A stretch of 64,000 nt of DNA from Desulfovibrio sp. 86 (GCF_902702915.1 NZ_LR738849.1:1736001-1800000), one strand, 5' to 3'. Positions 27,302 through 37,180 are shown, numbered from the stretch's first letter. The notes: a model not told the origin generated them from the letters alone. Translations and numbers: made by a program.

Positions 27302-29569
27302 CTAGCAAGGGGGCCGCAACCTCTCCGCCAACCTGGTGTACCTCTTGCGCGTCTTGTTGTTTTTGACGGCCATATGCAGCGCGCGCGACTCACCCACAAG
27401 AATGACCAGTTTTTTGCCGCGCGTGGCCCCGGTGTAGACCAGATTGCGCTGCAACAGCATATAGTGCTGCATCATGATGGGAATGACCACGGCGGGATAC
27501 TCCGACCCCTGGGATTTGTGGATGGATATGGCGTAGGCCGGGGCCAGTTCGTCCAGTTCATCAAACTCGTACGGCACGACGCGGTCGTCAAAGGTGACGC
27601 TGAGGGTGCGGTCAGCGAGATCCATAAAGCTGATGCGGCCCATGTCCCCGTTAAAAACGTCCTTGTCATAGTTGTTGCGTATCTGCATGACCTTGTCGTG
27701 CAGGCGGAAGGCCCGTTCGCCGCGCCGAACTTCAAGTCCGTTGGGGTTCAGGGCCTCCTGCAGGCGGGCGTTCATCTGTCCCGCGCCCACGGCCCCCTTG
27801 TGCATGGGGGTCAGCACCTGAATATCGTCCACGGAATCAAAACCGAAACGACGCGGTATATGGTTGCGCACAAGGTCAACGATAAGCTCGGCGGCCTTTT
27901 CGGGATCGTTCTGGTGGATAAAATAAAAATCCGAAAGCCTGTCCTTGCTGGATTCCAGCGAAGGCACCTCGCCCTTGTTGATGAGGTGGGCGTTGCAGAT
28001 GATTTCGCTCTCCGCCGACTGGCGGAAGATTTCCGTCAGTTCCACTACGGGCACGACGCCGGAGTTGATCACGTCGGCCAGCACGTTGCCCGGCCCCACC
28101 GAGGGCAGCTGATGCACGTCGCCCACCAGCACAAGGGTAGCGCCCAGCGGCACGGCCTTGAGCAAGTGGTAAAAAAGCAGGGTGTCCATCATGGACGCTT
28201 CGTCCACGACGAGCAGGCCGCAGGCGAGGGGGCTGTCCTCATTACGGGCGAAGCCGTCCTCCTTGGGGCTGTATTCCAGAAGGCGGTGGATGGTGCGGGC
28301 CTCGCGCCCGGAGGTTTCGGCCATGCGCTTGGCGGCGCGGCCTGTGGGGGCCGCCAGCAATATGCGGGCGCGCACCTCGGCAAAAAGATTTATGATGGCG
28401 TTGATGATGGTTGTCTTGCCCGTGCCGGGGCCGCCCGTGAGCACCATAACCTTGCTGCGCGCCGCCATGCGCACGGCTTCAAGTTGTTCGGGCGCAAGCG
28501 CTATGTCCAGTTGCGCCACCACCTTGTCCACGGTGGCGTCGGCATTTTCAAAGCGGATGGACTTGGGAGAATTGAGCAGCCTTTGCAGATAAAAGGCCGT
28601 CTTGGATTCGCAGTGGAAATAGCGGCGCAGATAAACGCCGGTTTCCGGCAGGCAGACGTGCGCGTCGGAATCCGGCCCGGGGCCGGGCATATCCATATCT
28701 TCGCGCACAATGCGCTCGTCCTCCTCAAGGGAAGACAGGGCTTCGCTCACCAGGCCCTCGTCAACGCCCAACTGGGCGCACACGGCTTCCATCAGGGCGG
28801 ATTCCGGCAAATATACGTTGCCGTCGTCCGTGGCTTTTTGCAGCACATACAGCGTGCCCGCCTGAATCCGCAGGGGGTGATCATGCTCAAAACCGAGCTT
28901 GCGCGCCGCCGCATCGGCCGTGACAAAGCCGATGCCGTGAATGTCCATGGCCAGACGGTACGGGTTCTCGCGCACAATGTTCAGCGCGTCACCGCCATAG
29001 GCGCGGTAAATGCGCACGGCATAGGCCGGGGTGATGCCGTGGGGCTGCAAAAAGAGCAGCAGGTCGCGTATGCCCCGGTGCTCGGCCCAGGACGTGCGGA
29101 TGCGCTCAAGGCTCTTTTGCCCCACGCCGCGCACCTTGAGCAGGCGTTCCGGCTCTTCGTCCAGCACGCGGATGGTGTCAGTGCCAAAGGCCTTGACGAT
29201 GCGGGTGGCCATTTCATCACCGACCCCCTTGATGAGGCCGGACGCCAGATACAGGCGGATGCCCTCGCTGGTGGCGGGCATCATCTCCTCGACGTTGCTG
29301 AACTCCACCTGACGGCCAAAACGGGTGTTGTTGACCCAGCGCCCGCTGAGTTTCATCTGCACCCCTGCCTGCGGATTGACCATATGGCCCACGCAGCTCA
29401 CCGAGTCTCGCGGGCGGGTGAGGCCGCCGTCGCCGCCCGAGCTGTTGACGCTGCCGGGCATGAGACGCAGAACGGTATAGCCGTTCTCTTCGTTGTGAAA
29501 GACGACGCGCTCGATGGTGCCGGTAAGTTCAACGGCATCCGGGTCTTGCAGCAGGGACATTTCCTTCAT
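27302..29569 (-). CDS. recD2: RecD2-type ATP-dependent 5'-3' DNA helicase
   Basis: 755 residues from ATG 29569. Length and the long N-terminal region mark it as RecD2 (RecBC-independent). That region has an OB-like strand set and tandem helix-hairpin-helix motifs (GLIKGVGDEMATRIV, RLLKVRGVGQKSLERI, MDIHGIGFVTADAAA). The SF1 helicase motifs follow: Walker A GGPGTGKTTIINA (379-391), LLAAPTGRAAKRM, DEASMMDTLL, LVGDVHQLPSVGPG, TEIFRQ, and near the C-terminus AISIHKSQGSEYPAV and TGATRGKKLVIL. The start is 1 nt after the stop of the upstream helix-hairpin-helix gene, so the three genes aroC-cdd1-like-recD2 form one operon. Confidence 0.95.
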   Translation of the reverse strand: MKEMSLLQDPDAVELTGTIERVVFHNEENGYTVLRLMPGSVNSSGGDGGLTRPRDSVSCVGHMVNPQAGVQMKLSGRWVNNTRFGRQVEFSNVEEMMPATSEGIRLYLASGLIKGVGDEMATRIVKAFGTDTIRVLDEEPERLLKVRGVGQKSLERIRTSWAEHRGIRDLLLFLQPHGITPAYAVRIYRAYGGDALNIVRENPYRLAMDIHGIGFVTADAAARKLGFEHDHPLRIQAGTLYVLQKATDDGNVYLPESALMEAVCAQLGVDEGLVSEALSSLEEDERIVREDMDMPGPGPDSDAHVCLPETGVYLRRYFHCESKTAFYLQRLLNSPKSIRFENADATVDKVVAQLDIALAPEQLEAVRMAARSKVMVLTGGPGTGKTTIINAIINLFAEVRARILLAAPTGRAAKRMAETSGREARTIHRLLEYSPKEDGFARNEDSPLACGLLVVDEASMMDTLLFYHLLKAVPLGATLVLVGDVHQLPSVGPGNVLADVINSGVVPVVELTEIFRQSAESEIICNAHLINKGEVPSLESSKDRLSDFYFIHQNDPEKAAELIVDLVRNHIPRRFGFDSVDDIQVLTPMHKGAVGAGQMNARLQEALNPNGLEVRRGERAFRLHDKVMQIRNNYDKDVFNGDMGRISFMDLADRTLSVTFDDRVVPYEFDELDELAPAYAISIHKSQGSEYPAVVIPIMMQHYMLLQRNLVYTGATRGKKLVILVGESRALHMAVKNNKTRKRYTRLAERLRPPC

Positions 29570-29570
29570 G

Positions 29571-29870
29571 TCAGCGATTTTCCAGGGCAGGGCTTTTACC
29601 GTCAGGGATGGCCTTGCGGTTGCGCGACCACCAGAACCAGTCGCGCTGTTCCGGCGGCAGGTGCGGGTTACGGGCCTGCGCCACAGCGCAGTGCATGACG
29701 TCCAGGCAGCAGATATCGACCTTCTGGCCCTTGAGGCGACAAAGGGCGTCATACAGTTCCTGCGGGTCGCGGCCTGCGAGGTCGTCAAGGCTGGTCACGC
29801 CAAGCAGGTCAAAATCTTTCAGCGAGGCTGGCCCGATGGAGCGCAGGCCATGCAGGGGGTGCTTCTTCAT
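29571..29870 (-). CDS. Helix-hairpin-helix (Cdd1-like) protein
   Basis: 99 residues. The N-terminal LHGLRSIGPASLKDFDLLGVTSLDDLAGRDP is a helix-hairpin-helix-type DNA- or nucleotide-binding segment, followed by a conserved CCLDVMHCAVAQAR stretch, as in the small Cdd1/'pathogenicity locus' family (PF11731). Despite that name the role is unknown. Its start overlaps the aroC stop (ATGA) and it ends 1 nt before recD2, so it is translationally coupled to both and may work with the helicase; this is inference. Confidence 0.8.
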   Translation of the reverse strand: MKKHPLHGLRSIGPASLKDFDLLGVTSLDDLAGRDPQELYDALCRLKGQKVDICCLDVMHCAVAQARNPHLPPEQRDWFWWSRNRKAIPDGKSPALENR

Positions 29871-30961
29871 ACGCCGACGCCCATGCGTTGCTGCAAAAGC
29901 AGCGCATCGGCCAGGGCCAGCGCCGTCATGGCTTCCAGCACGGGCACCACGCGCGGAATGGCCGCCAGGTCATGCCGTCCGCCCACAAGAACCGTGGCGG
30001 CATTGCCTTCCTTGTCCACCGTGTTCTGCGTGATGGCGATGGACGCGATGGGCTTGACCGCCGCCCGCAGCACAATATCCTGACCGCTGGAAATGCCGCC
30101 AAGGATGCCGCCAGCGTGGTTGGAGGCAAAGCGCGCCCTGCCGGGGCCAGGCTCGTCAGCGGGGAGCAGGGGGTCGTTGTTCTGCGAGCCGCGCAGGGCC
30201 GCCGCCGCAAATCCCTCACCTATTTCCACGCCCTTGACCGCGCCCACGCTCATGATGGCATGGGCCAGCACAGCCTCAAGCTTGTCAAAAACGGGCTCGC
30301 CAAGCCCTGCGGGCACGTTGCGCGCTTCAATACGCACAATGCCGCCCAGGGTTTCTCCTGCCTTGCGGGCCTCGGCCACCAAGGCGTCCCACTGGGTGAC
30401 CACAGAAGGCGCGGCGGCGCAATAGGGGCGCATGGAGGCCCCGTCCATATCCATGCCCCACTGGGGGATGGCGACGCCGCCCAGTTCCACGCAGCCGCCA
30501 AGAATTTTCACGCCGCGCAAGGCAAGGATTTTTCTGGCCACAACGCCGCCAGCCACTCGGGCCGCTGTTTCGCGCCCGGAGGAACGCCCGCCGCCACGGT
30601 GGTCGCGCAGGCCGTTGTACTTCTGAAAATACCCCCAATCCGCATGGCCGGGGCGAAAAACTTCCGCCAGGTTGCCGTAATCGTGGGAACGCTGGTCTTC
30701 GTTGGCGATAAAGAACGCAATGGGCGTGCCTGTGGTGAGGCCTTCATAAACGCCGGAAAGCAGGCGGACGGTGTCGGCCTCCTTGCGCTTGGTGGCTGTC
30801 GGCCCCTGCCCGGGCTTGCGGCGATCCAGTTCGGCCTGCATGTGGGCTTCGGTCAGTTCGAGACCTGCGGGGCAGCCGTCAATGATGCCGCCAAGGCCGG
30901 CCCCGTGGGATTCGCCAAAAGTGGTCAGGCGCAGGGCGCGCCCAAAGGTGTTACCGGCCAT
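29867..30961 (-). CDS. aroC: Chorismate synthase
   Basis: 364 residues from ATG 30961 (MAGNTFGRALRLTTFGESHG); an adjacent ATG at 30964 would add one Met, but GAGG spacing (6 nt) and the family N-terminus favour 30961. It makes chorismate from EPSP using reduced FMN. Family signatures: TTFGESHGAGLGGIIDG at about 12-28, ATKRKEADTVRLLSGV, YGNLAEVFRPGHADW, and GGGRSSGRETAARVAGG near 122-138. FASNHAGGILGGISSGQDIV lies near 280. It is the first gene of the operon with the helix-hairpin-helix protein and recD2. Confidence 0.97.
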   Translation of the reverse strand: MAGNTFGRALRLTTFGESHGAGLGGIIDGCPAGLELTEAHMQAELDRRKPGQGPTATKRKEADTVRLLSGVYEGLTTGTPIAFFIANEDQRSHDYGNLAEVFRPGHADWGYFQKYNGLRDHRGGGRSSGRETAARVAGGVVARKILALRGVKILGGCVELGGVAIPQWGMDMDGASMRPYCAAAPSVVTQWDALVAEARKAGETLGGIVRIEARNVPAGLGEPVFDKLEAVLAHAIMSVGAVKGVEIGEGFAAAALRGSQNNDPLLPADEPGPGRARFASNHAGGILGGISSGQDIVLRAAVKPIASIAITQNTVDKEGNAATVLVGGRHDLAAIPRVVPVLEAMTALALADALLLQQRMGVGV

Positions 30962-31079
30962 CATGCACCTCGCGCAGGACAGAAAATATGGTTCGGGGCA
31001 GCCTTTTGGGCAGCCAGAATCTTTTCAGTATAGAAAAGGGAAGCGCGGCTGGCAAGCTGTGGGGTAGGCGACGTGGCGT

Positions 31080-31460
31080 GAGTATGCGCGACGGGCGCTC
31101 TGAAGAAAGCAAAGCAGGGCCTGTCCTTTGAGAGGTGGGTGTTGTGCCCGGCGGGCATGAGGGCTTTCTTTTTTCTGTTGTTTTGGCCGCCTGCGCGGCG
31201 TGCGGCAGATGGGGGCCTGTTAGGGGCTGCCGCCCCTCCGAGGCCCCCTCTGCACTCCCCCCGGACGACCCCGCTGGGGCTTGTCGTATATCCCCGCTTC
31301 CACGGATTAGCCCTTAAAGGCTTTCCCGTTTCCGACACCTGGCGAGGGCTGCGCGGCTTCTGCTCCGGGAGCTTCCTCGCTACGCTCGGCGATCTCCCTG
31401 CGCGCCACGCAATGCCAGCGTGTGATCTCGCCCTGAGTGAGGAGCGTCGGTAAGGCGTCT
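31080..31460. repeat. Right inverted arm flanking recD2-aroC
   Basis: 31115-31445 is the near reverse complement of 26790-27115. The sequence 30962-31079 upstream of aroC is otherwise featureless. No gene is supported in 30962-32346. Confidence 0.7.
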
Positions 31461-31549
31461 CTTTGGCTGTGGGGGAGCCTCAGAAACTGCATATCACTAT
31501 TGGGAAAAGGCACGTAATGGCGGCGGTACTTGCGTAGCGGGGGCTTCAA

Positions 31550-31840
31550 AAAGAATAAAGCAGAGCTTGTCCTTCGAGAGATGGCTTATGTGCCCTGCGG
31601 GCACGGCGGCCTTTCTTTTCTGTTGTTTGGGCCGCCTCCGGCGGGGGCAGAAGGGGCCTGTGAAGGGGGCTGCGCCCCCTGGCGAGGCCCCCTCTGCACT
31701 CCCCCCGTTTACCCCCAAAGCTTTCCAATTACCGCAGATTGGCGAGGGCTGCGCGGCTTTTGCTCTGGGAGCTTCCTCGCTCCGCTCGGCGATCTCCCTG
31801 CGCGCCGCGCAATGCCAGCGTGCGCCTTTGCGCTGAATGG
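31550..31840. repeat. GC-rich dispersed repeat, further direct copy
   Basis: A diverged copy of the same repeat family: AGCTTGTCCTTCGAGAGATG, TTCTGTTGTTTGGGCCGCC, then GCGAGGGCTGCGCGGC and the GGGAGCTTCCTCGCTCCGC hairpin. It runs in the same direction as the 31115-31445 arm. Confidence 0.6.
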
Positions 31841-31974
31841 GGATCGCTAGCTGTTATGCAGGCAACGCACTCAAGCCTGTGCCGCTTCTCAGACAGAGAG
31901 CGGGCGGATGCCGGGGGCGGCGTCATAAAGAACCGAAGCCGACACGTCGGCGAGGTTCGTGCGTAGCCGCCCCC

Positions 31975-32340
31975 GAAAAAGGGAAATTGTTGGTCAGGGT
32001 AGGACAGCGGGGTGCTTCGGGGGGGGATGCAAGGGGGGCCGAGAAGGGGGCGCAGCCCCATAACCGGCCCCGCCTTGCCGCACGCCGCGCAGGCGGCCAA
32101 AACCAAATAGACGAAAAGCCCCCGTGCCCGCAGGGCGCAACGCCCACCTCTCAAAGGACAGGCCCGGCTTTATTCTCTTGAAGCGTCCGCCGCCCAAGCC
32201 CCCAACACGCCGCCCGCCGCGCAGGCGGCTCAAACTAAATTAAAGAAAAGCCCCCGTGCCCGCAGGGCGCAACAACCTCATCTCAAAGGACAAGCCCTAT
32301 TTTATTTTCTTCAAAGCGCCCGCCGCGCATACCCTCGCCA
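31975..32340. repeat. GC-rich dispersed repeat, inverted copies
   Basis: Inverted orientation relative to 31550-31840. Two short tandem units each run from GGCGGCCAAAAC or GGCGGCTCAAAC through AAAAGCCCCCGTGCCCGCAGGGCGCAA to TCAAAGGACA, about 125 bp apart. The segment ends immediately before the LysR gene's stop codon. Confidence 0.6.
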
Positions 32341-32346
32341 CGCCGT

Positions 32347-33243
32347 TTACAGACTCTGAAAATGCTTCACAATGTGATCCACAAAGAGGCGCACACGCTT
32401 GGGCGGGCGGTCGCCGGGCAGGGTGAGATTGATGTCTGTTTTTGTCAGTTCCCAATCGGGCAAAAGCTGGACAAGCCTGCCCTCCTTGTCAAAAGCTTTG
32501 GCAAGCTGCGGGATGAGCGTTGTCACGCCCTGATTGGCAAGCAGCAGTTCCAGCGCCAGACCGATACTCTGCACGGTATGCCGTGGCTGAAGAGCCACGG
32601 TTTCCACCTGCCTTTTCTTGGAGCAGGTCACCAGCGGGCGGCCTTCGCTCGTCTGGGCGATGAAAGGCAGGCGGGCCAGATCGCCCGGATGTTCAGGGCG
32701 GGGATGGCTGTGCAGAAATTCCGCCGTGCAGAACAGGGCTGGCTGCATGGACAAAAGCCTTCTGACTTTCAGATCCGGGTAGGGGACGGGGCCAGTCCTG
32801 ATGTCCAGATCAAAGGGCTCCCTGTGCAGGTCTTTCCATTCTGTGGAAAACACCGTGTGCAGGCTTATCTGCGGGTACTGCTCCACAAATGAGCCCAGAG
32901 CGCCGTGCATGCAGCAGTGGTACACAAAGGCTTCAACCGACATGCGAATGGGGCCGCACGGCTCCGCCTGCTTTTGCATGAGCCTGTCCCTGACGCCGCT
33001 GGCTTCGGCCATGATAAACTTGCAGCTTTCCAGCAGTTCCTTGCCGTCTTCAGTCAAACCGGCAACGCGCGTATTGCGGAAAAACAGCTTCACGCCAAGG
33101 TGCTGCTCCATGGCCGCAATGCGCCGTGAAAGCGTCGCAAGCGGAATGCCCAGCGCGTCAGCCGCCTGGGTAAAACTCGGATGGTTGGCGGCCTCCAGAA
33201 AATACGGAACATCCGCCAGAAGCTTGCGCATATCATCTCTCAT
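32347..33243 (-). CDS. LysR-family transcriptional regulator
   Basis: 298 residues. The N-terminal winged helix-turn-helix is clear: YFLEAANHPSFTQAADALGIPLATLSRRIAAMEQHLGVKLFFRNTR (about 14-58), followed by the LTEDGKELLESC linker helix. The C-terminal part is a LysR substrate-binding domain with a conserved LTLPGDRPPKRVRLFVDHIVKHF end, as in the AaeR/DmlR-like group. No divergent target sits close by: the next gene, a 123-residue unknown on the plus strand, begins 268 bp away and is the best candidate. The effector is unknown. Flanking 33244-33511 is AT-rich at its left end, consistent with promoters. Confidence 0.92.
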   Translation of the reverse strand: MRDDMRKLLADVPYFLEAANHPSFTQAADALGIPLATLSRRIAAMEQHLGVKLFFRNTRVAGLTEDGKELLESCKFIMAEASGVRDRLMQKQAEPCGPIRMSVEAFVYHCCMHGALGSFVEQYPQISLHTVFSTEWKDLHREPFDLDIRTGPVPYPDLKVRRLLSMQPALFCTAEFLHSHPRPEHPGDLARLPFIAQTSEGRPLVTCSKKRQVETVALQPRHTVQSIGLALELLLANQGVTTLIPQLAKAFDKEGRLVQLLPDWELTKTDINLTLPGDRPPKRVRLFVDHIVKHFQSL

Positions 33244-33511
33244 TTACGACAACATCCTGAGTATATTTTTATCATATATAAACATCTTCAACAATGATAC
33301 TTGAGAATCACGTGAAGTCAAACCCGCGCGCAATCGGCCAGACGAGCGACCGGACAAACGTCCGCCTAAACAAGCATCCAGGCAGACAAACAGCATTGCG
33401 CCTTCACCCAAGCGTCAGCCCACGCAACTGCCAGCGCGCTTGCAAGCTGACATTACCCGCGTCCCGCATACGGGCGTTGCCTGATATGCGGGCCATACTT
33501 GAGGAGAACAT

Positions 33512-33883
33512 ATGAACGATGATTTTCAGGTGGATGAAAAACTTATTGAAGCATTCCACCTCATGTTTGATCACTTTCCCGAGGGAGTGCAGCTCGCCCA
33601 CAAATCCAAGCGTGTTGTGGCCCTTAATGCGGCCTGCAAAAGCCTTGGAAGGGAAGTGGGCATGATCTGCGCCAAGCACGGCCCGGCGGAGGCGCACAAG
33701 GGCTGTCTTGCCCACAAGACCATCAAAAACCATGTGGCGTCCTGGAAAAAGGGCACAGAACCCGGCCCCGGCGGGCAGGAGCCTGTGGCCTTCTGGCTGC
33801 CAGTGGACGGCTATCCGGATTTTTTCATCCATTTTGGCATCGGCTACATGAAGGACTATTCCCTGCCGTCCGATACGGAATAG
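33512..33883 (+). CDS. Small cytosolic protein, unknown function
   Basis: 123 residues with a good ribosome site (TTGAGGAGAACAT). The sequence has a PAS-like opening (EAFHLMFDHFPEGVQLAHKSKRVVALNAACKSLG). It then has two Cys residues in ICAKHGPAEAHKGCLAHKT that could bind a metal or cluster, and a C-terminal FWLPVDGYPDFFIHFGIGYMKDY. I read it as a possible single-domain PAS sensor but do not recognise a family. It is divergent from the LysR gene and closed by a strong terminator, so it is monocistronic. Confidence 0.6.
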   Translation: MNDDFQVDEKLIEAFHLMFDHFPEGVQLAHKSKRVVALNAACKSLGREVGMICAKHGPAEAHKGCLAHKTIKNHVASWKKGTEPGPGGQEPVAFWLPVDGYPDFFIHFGIGYMKDYSLPSDTE

Positions 33884-33967
33884 CTGAGCAGAAGAAATCA
33901 GGAACCAGCGCGGCCAACAACGCGGCATAACACGCCCCTGAACCGGCCCACACGCATGCTCCCAAGC

Positions 33968-34017
33968 AAAACCCCCGTCCCTTCACCTGCATTTGCCGTG
34001 AAAGGACGGGGGTTTTT
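33968..34017. terminator. Rho-independent terminator
   Basis: AAAACCCCCGTCCTTTCAC-type stem: AAAACCCCCGTCC...GGACGGGGGTTTTT with the loop CACCTGCATTTGCCGTG partly pairing. It serves both the 123-residue gene and the convergent chemotaxis gene. Confidence 0.85.
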
Positions 34018-34056
34018 ACGTGTTCAGACAGGTGTGCAGCCGGAAAGGGAACGCGG

Positions 34057-35835
34057 TTAGGCTGCGCCGCCAAGGCTGGAGGAACCGCCCTGCTTCATTT
34101 CGCCGATAAGCCCCTGCAGCACGTTCGCCTGGCGGGAAAGCTCCAGGATGGCCTCGGATGACCGCTGCATATACTCGGCATTTTCGCCGGATATCCTGTC
34201 CACCTCGTCCAGACTGCGGTTGATTTCGCCGCTGGCTGCGGACTGTTCTTCCGAGGCGGCGGCAATGGCGCGCACCTGATCCGTGCTTATGTCCACCATG
34301 GACACGATTTCGGCCAGGGCCGCGCCAGATTTGTCGGCCAGTTGATCAGCGCTCTGGATGCGCGACACCGTGCGGTTCACCACATCAATGGTCTGCACGG
34401 TGCCTGCCTGGATGCCGTTAATGGCTTCTCCCACTTCCCTTGTTGCCGTCATGGTTTTTTCGGCCAGCTTGCGCACCTCGTCGGCCACCACGGCAAAACC
34501 GCGCCCGGCTTCACCAGCGCGGGCGGCCTCAATGGCCGCGTTGAGGGCCAGCAGATTGGTCTGATCCGCTATGTCGGCAATGACGTTCAGCACCTTGCCA
34601 ATGGCCTCGGCCTTGACGCCAAGCCCGGCCATGCCGTCCTTCATTTCCCCGGCCTGCTGCTGTACCTCGCGGATACTGTCGAGCAGTTGCGTGACGGATG
34701 ACGAGCCTTCCTGCGCCTTCACCCTGGTCTGATCCGCGGTGTCGGCGGCGTGGGACGAGCTTTGCGCCACTTCAAGCATGGAGGCGTTCATCTGTTCCAT
34801 GGCTGAAGCCGTTTCACGCACGCGGTCGGCCTGCCGCGTGGAACCGCTGCTGGCCCTGTGGATGAGGTCTGACAGATTGCCAGAGGCCAGGTTGAGGGCG
34901 TTTACCACGGCCTCAAGCTGGCTTGCGGCATAGAGCATGCCCTCGGCCTTGGCTTTTTCAGCCTCTTCCTTGGCTTCGTGGGCCTGGCGCATAAATGCCT
35001 GGGCCTCGTCCCGTTCTTTCTGGGCCTCGGCCGTGGCCCGGCGCGTTTCAGCCCTGAATGAGGACAGGTTGTCCGCCGTGGTATTCAAGGCCTGCACCAG
35101 GGGCAGGATGGAAGATTTTTTGCTGGCGTCCAGCCTGCGATCAAGATCATCGCCCCCCAATTGGCGCGCAAAGGCGATGCACTGGCGCATGACGTCAAGG
35201 TCGCGACTGGTGAACAGATGCCCCACGCCATAGATGGCCAGCATGGAGACCGCCAGCACTATCCACATATTGGTGCGGCTCTGCTCGATCTGCCCCTGCA
35301 TTTGCTGCATGGCGGCGTCAAAGCGGGCGTTCATGGCCTTGTCAAACAGGCCCCCCTGCTCCCGGTAGGCCTCCGCATACGGCGTGGCCACCCTGGCGTA
35401 GTCCTTGTAGCTTTTATGGCGCTCATCAGCCGGAACCTCCCTGAGCGGCAAAAGTACGTCCCTGCCATTGGCGATAAAGCTGATGGCGGCTTTCTGGGCG
35501 TCGGCTATGATCTTTTTTTCCTGACTGCTGAAAGGCATTGCGTCCAGCTGCTGAAACCGCTCCTCATTGCGTTTGGCAATCTCGGCCTGCTGCTTGATAT
35601 CTTTCTCCAGATCGCCCCCCAGCATGGCGTCACGCGTGAGGCGGCTCACGTAGTTGATGTCCTTGGCTATTTCGAGGCTGGTCATTTTGCCTACCACGTC
35701 CACGTCACGCATTTGCGAAAAGGACTGGTTGAGAGTCGATACCGAGTCGAGAGAAAAGGCGAACATGGCGACAAGCGCCACAGCCCCAATGGTTATTGTC
35801 AAAAGAAACTTTCCACGCAAAGAAAATGAATTCAT
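34057..35835 (-). CDS. Methyl-accepting chemotaxis protein
   Basis: 592 residues from ATG 35835 ([20 protein letters not shown]); upstream in-frame sequence to 35985 is not convincing protein. TM1 is at about 9-28 and TM2 at about 190-207 ([18 protein letters not shown]). The periplasmic part (30-188) is a four-helix-bundle type sensor with a [25 protein letters not shown] helix. The cytoplasmic part carries the signalling hairpin [44 protein letters not shown] (about 440-483). No CheR-binding pentapeptide closes the C-terminus. The ligand is unknown and no che genes are nearby. Ribosome site is weak. Confidence 0.93.
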   Translation of the reverse strand: MNSFSLRGKFLLTITIGAVALVAMFAFSLDSVSTLNQSFSQMRDVDVVGKMTSLEIAKDINYVSRLTRDAMLGGDLEKDIKQQAEIAKRNEERFQQLDAMPFSSQEKKIIADAQKAAISFIANGRDVLLPLREVPADERHKSYKDYARVATPYAEAYREQGGLFDKAMNARFDAAMQQMQGQIEQSRTNMWIVLAVSMLAIYGVGHLFTSRDLDVMRQCIAFARQLGGDDLDRRLDASKKSSILPLVQALNTTADNLSSFRAETRRATAEAQKERDEAQAFMRQAHEAKEEAEKAKAEGMLYAASQLEAVVNALNLASGNLSDLIHRASSGSTRQADRVRETASAMEQMNASMLEVAQSSSHAADTADQTRVKAQEGSSSVTQLLDSIREVQQQAGEMKDGMAGLGVKAEAIGKVLNVIADIADQTNLLALNAAIEAARAGEAGRGFAVVADEVRKLAEKTMTATREVGEAINGIQAGTVQTIDVVNRTVSRIQSADQLADKSGAALAEIVSMVDISTDQVRAIAAASEEQSAASGEINRSLDEVDRISGENAEYMQRSSEAILELSRQANVLQGLIGEMKQGGSSSLGGAA

Positions 35836-36115
35836 GGCGATGCTGCTTGTGCTAAGAGTTGAAAAATCGGTTTTTGCAAACAAAAATATATACAGTCTGC
35901 AGAGGCTGCAGGTTGCGAGGGAAGAAAAACGACGACGGCAAATATCGTCGATATTCTTGAGTTGGCAGATAGTGCAGAACAACATATCGGTAAAATTTAT
36001 GCAAGCTATAGAGCCGGTTTACATCACACAAAGCCATACCCGTAGCAGGACCTATATATGGTATCCATAGCAGACATGTTTCAGCATGCCTGCGCCTTCT
36101 TGTGGCGAAAACGCT

Positions 36116-36158
36116 CAAGAGTCCCGCGCGGGCTTTTTGGGCGCACACGGGACTCTTG
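36116..36158. terminator. Terminator after locus 1 grdA
   Basis: CAAGAGTCCCG...CGGGACTCTTG forms a stem downstream of grdA (minus strand). A related hairpin (GAGTCCCGC...GCGGGACTC) follows the grdA of locus 2 at 48905-48941, so the two operon ends are homologous. The rest of 35836-36176 holds no gene. Confidence 0.7.
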
Positions 36159-36176
36159 CCTTGTGGGGGGTGGGGA

Positions 36177-36656
36177 TCAATTACAGCTGTACGTGCTGTT
36201 TTCCGCGCGCATCTTACTCACAGCGGCCGCCAGCGCATCCACATTCAGTACCATTTCCATCATGCTGATCTGCTCTTCCCACTTGGCGGGATCGGCAGCG
36301 GCCTTCATTTCCGGCTCAAGCACATGATATACGCAGAGTCCCAACGGGACTCCTGCCAGGGGTCCGGCGTAGGTGGGGTCGCCCAGAGTGACGGTTTCGG
36401 CATAGATTTCCGCCCCTTCAGGGTCGGAAGAGCCGAGAACCACCACGACGTTCTCGCCACCAAACTTCTCAGCCGCGTCCTTGACGCGCTGCTGATTTTC
36501 CAGATCCATGGCTCCTGCGGCCGTTCAAACGAAGCATTCGGTGGCGGAGAACAGGATCTCCGCCCCCGAATCGGCGAAGACATCCGCCATGGCGGGGCCG
36601 GGTACGCCGTCCCTTTCGCCAAGCAGCAGAAGCTTCTTGCCTTCGAGCTTAGCCAT
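36177..36656 (-). CDS. grdA: Glycine/sarcosine/betaine reductase selenoprotein A (locus 1)
   Basis: 159 residues including selenocysteine at codon 44 (in-frame TGA at 36527-36525). The start is ATG 36656 (AAGGAGTAAGCA site), reading MAKLEGKKLLLLGERDGVPG. The region around the TGA is ATECFV-U-TAAGAMDLENQ, with the Cys and Sec of the canonical GrdA CxxU redox motif. Without Sec insertion only the first 43 residues would be made. GrdA carries the carboxymethyl group from component B to component C and is re-reduced by thioredoxin. It is the last gene of locus 1's leftward operon. The C-terminus is ...NSTYSCN, which differs from the copy at 49173 because of an element insertion there. Confidence 0.97.
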
Positions 36657-36760
36657 TGCTTACTCCTTGTGGTTATGGGCTTTTTGTCGCACGGGCCGAT
36701 GCGGCGGCCCGTCGTCCACGTCATTGCCGCGCTGCCCTGTCTGGGCGAGCGTGCAAAACA

Positions 36761-37078
36761 TTACAGCAGTTTTTCCGTTCCGGCCTTGATGGCCTCAATG
36801 GAAACAGCGTCGCCGGACACGCGCGACACGCATTCCCCGCCCTTGTAAAAAAGGATGGTGGGCACGGCCATGACGCGCAGGCTGATGACCAGGCGGCGGT
36901 TTTCCGCCACGTTGAGCTTGCAGAATTTCACCTTGCCGTCATACTCGGCGGCCAGTTTTTCCACTTCGGGCATCAGGGCCAGGCAAGGGCCGCACTGGGG
37001 GCCCCAGAGGTCAACCACGCAGGGCATGGCGCTTTGCTGTACTTCGGCTTCAAAGGTATCTTTATCGACGATAATCAT
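36761..37078 (-). CDS. trxA: Thioredoxin of the glycine reductase system (locus 1)
   Basis: 105 residues from ATG 37078 (GAGGCAGTTC site); a longer frame to 37156 lacks one and is discarded. The redox centre is CGPC at residues 29-32 within DLWGPQCGPCLALMPEV, so Gln replaces the usual Trp just before the first Cys. The cis-Pro (AVPTILFYKGGE) is present. In Grd systems thioredoxin, reduced by TrxB, reduces the GrdA selenenylsulfide. The 104-bp spacer to grdA holds a GGGCCG...CGGCCC hairpin, and the 102-bp spacer from grdD another. Confidence 0.92.
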   Translation of the reverse strand: MIIVDKDTFEAEVQQSAMPCVVDLWGPQCGPCLALMPEVEKLAAEYDGKVKFCKLNVAENRRLVISLRVMAVPTILFYKGGECVSRVSGDAVSIEAIKAGTEKLL

Positions 37079-37180
37079 GAACTGCCTCACTTGGTTGCGT
37101 ACGATTACACTGTACCGATAAAGGCGGGCCGGGGCCTGTGCCGGACACTCTGACACGGTCGGCCCGCCTGTCGGAGGATT

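Noticed and set aside
26450..29698. Plus-strand open frame of 1082 codons
   Set aside because: It combines GC-rich repeat sequence with the antisense strand of recD2, whose helicase motifs are complete on the minus strand; no start site or protein family supports it.
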